Source: a virus
Direction: 5' to 3' (one strand)
DNA length: 64,000 nt
Virus record (IMG/VR): IMGVR_UViG_3300049846_001037
Coordinates: 124,001 to 188,000 of that record
Below the pieces are notes generated by a model that had not been told where the DNA came from, made no database searches, and worked only from the letters and a program-made list of their open reading frames with translations. Numbering within the stretch: position 1 is the stretch's first letter; each line of letters begins with the position of its first letter. This document shows positions 63,990 to 64,000 of the stretch, one piece after another. Made by a program: the position numbers and the translations under genes.

Positions 63990-64000
63990 GTTGCGCCTAG

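Noticed and set aside
1-64000. Integrase, attachment sites or insertion sequences
   Set aside because: No recombinase, transposase or terminal direct repeats were seen; the HNH gene is the only mobile-type element.

Overview
The window looks like part of the genome of a large double-stranded DNA tailed phage. Nearly every gene is on the minus strand. The genes are densely packed, often with 4 to 8 base stop/start overlaps, and they encode a nearly self-sufficient replication and transcription set: DNA polymerase III alpha (cut by the left edge), class II ribonucleotide reductase, dCMP deaminase, sigma-like factor, NusG, replicative helicase and loader, and SbcC/SbcD-type recombination proteins. 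No ribosomal, metabolic or integrase genes are seen, and no head or tail genes are recognised apart from a protein resembling only the nuclease domain of a large terminase. The host cannot be named from this sequence. Heptosyltransferase-like genes, a lipobox protein and near-consensus sigma-70 promoters fit a Gram-negative host, but this is inference.

Layout (transcription runs from high to low coordinates unless stated). 1-8333: nucleotide metabolism, polymerase, sigma-like factor and a PD-(D/E)XK nuclease. 8401-14079: four glycosyltransferases, a terminase-nuclease-like protein and three tandem paralogous small genes. 14089-23969: replication and recombination (SbcC, SbcD, primase zinc domain, DnaB-like helicase, DnaC-like loader, putative initiator, SNF2 helicase). 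23966-26884: a Roadblock/LC7-like protein, a phosphoribosyltransferase, deoC, a low-complexity protein and a zinc-ribbon protein. 26897-34586: NusG, a tubulin/FtsZ homologue, DnaJ, DUF2997, DUF1257, ClpX, a Ycf46-type AAA+ ATPase and a radical SAM protein in one cluster. 34663-45332: an unusual P-loop ATPase, a vWA protein, a plus-strand DNA methyltransferase, and several proteins that share a short N-terminal SxRxADLL motif. 45409-55305: about 27 small genes, many with signal peptides, a lipobox, membrane segments or CxxC motifs, ending upstream in an HExxH protease. 55306-63190: small genes in one- to five-gene units, each unit separated by a repeated intergenic module and driven by a consensus sigma-70 promoter. 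These include an ADP-ribosyltransferase-like protein and a tRNA-like leader RNA. 63196-64000: a plus-strand HNH endonuclease, a structured non-coding stretch and one more minus-strand gene.

Two promoter classes can be read. Class one, at the right end and at a few inner sites, is TTGACA, 17 bases, TATAAT-like. Class two, in the middle and left, has a T-run followed by ATAAAA, with a TATAAT-like box exactly 12 bases after the first A of that element. Several class-two sites lie inside inverted repeats, and at three genes the box ends only a few bases before the start codon. The phage's own sigma-like factor and NusG are candidates for serving class two.

Most striking observations: seven copies of an 18-bp palindrome, TTACTTAAATTTAAGTAA, at the same place in modular intergenic regions of the right end; the radical SAM, AAA+, ClpX, DUF1257, DUF2997, DnaJ and tubulin cluster; the short N-terminal tag shared by adjacent, otherwise different proteins; and a tRNA-like RNA at the start of an operon transcript.
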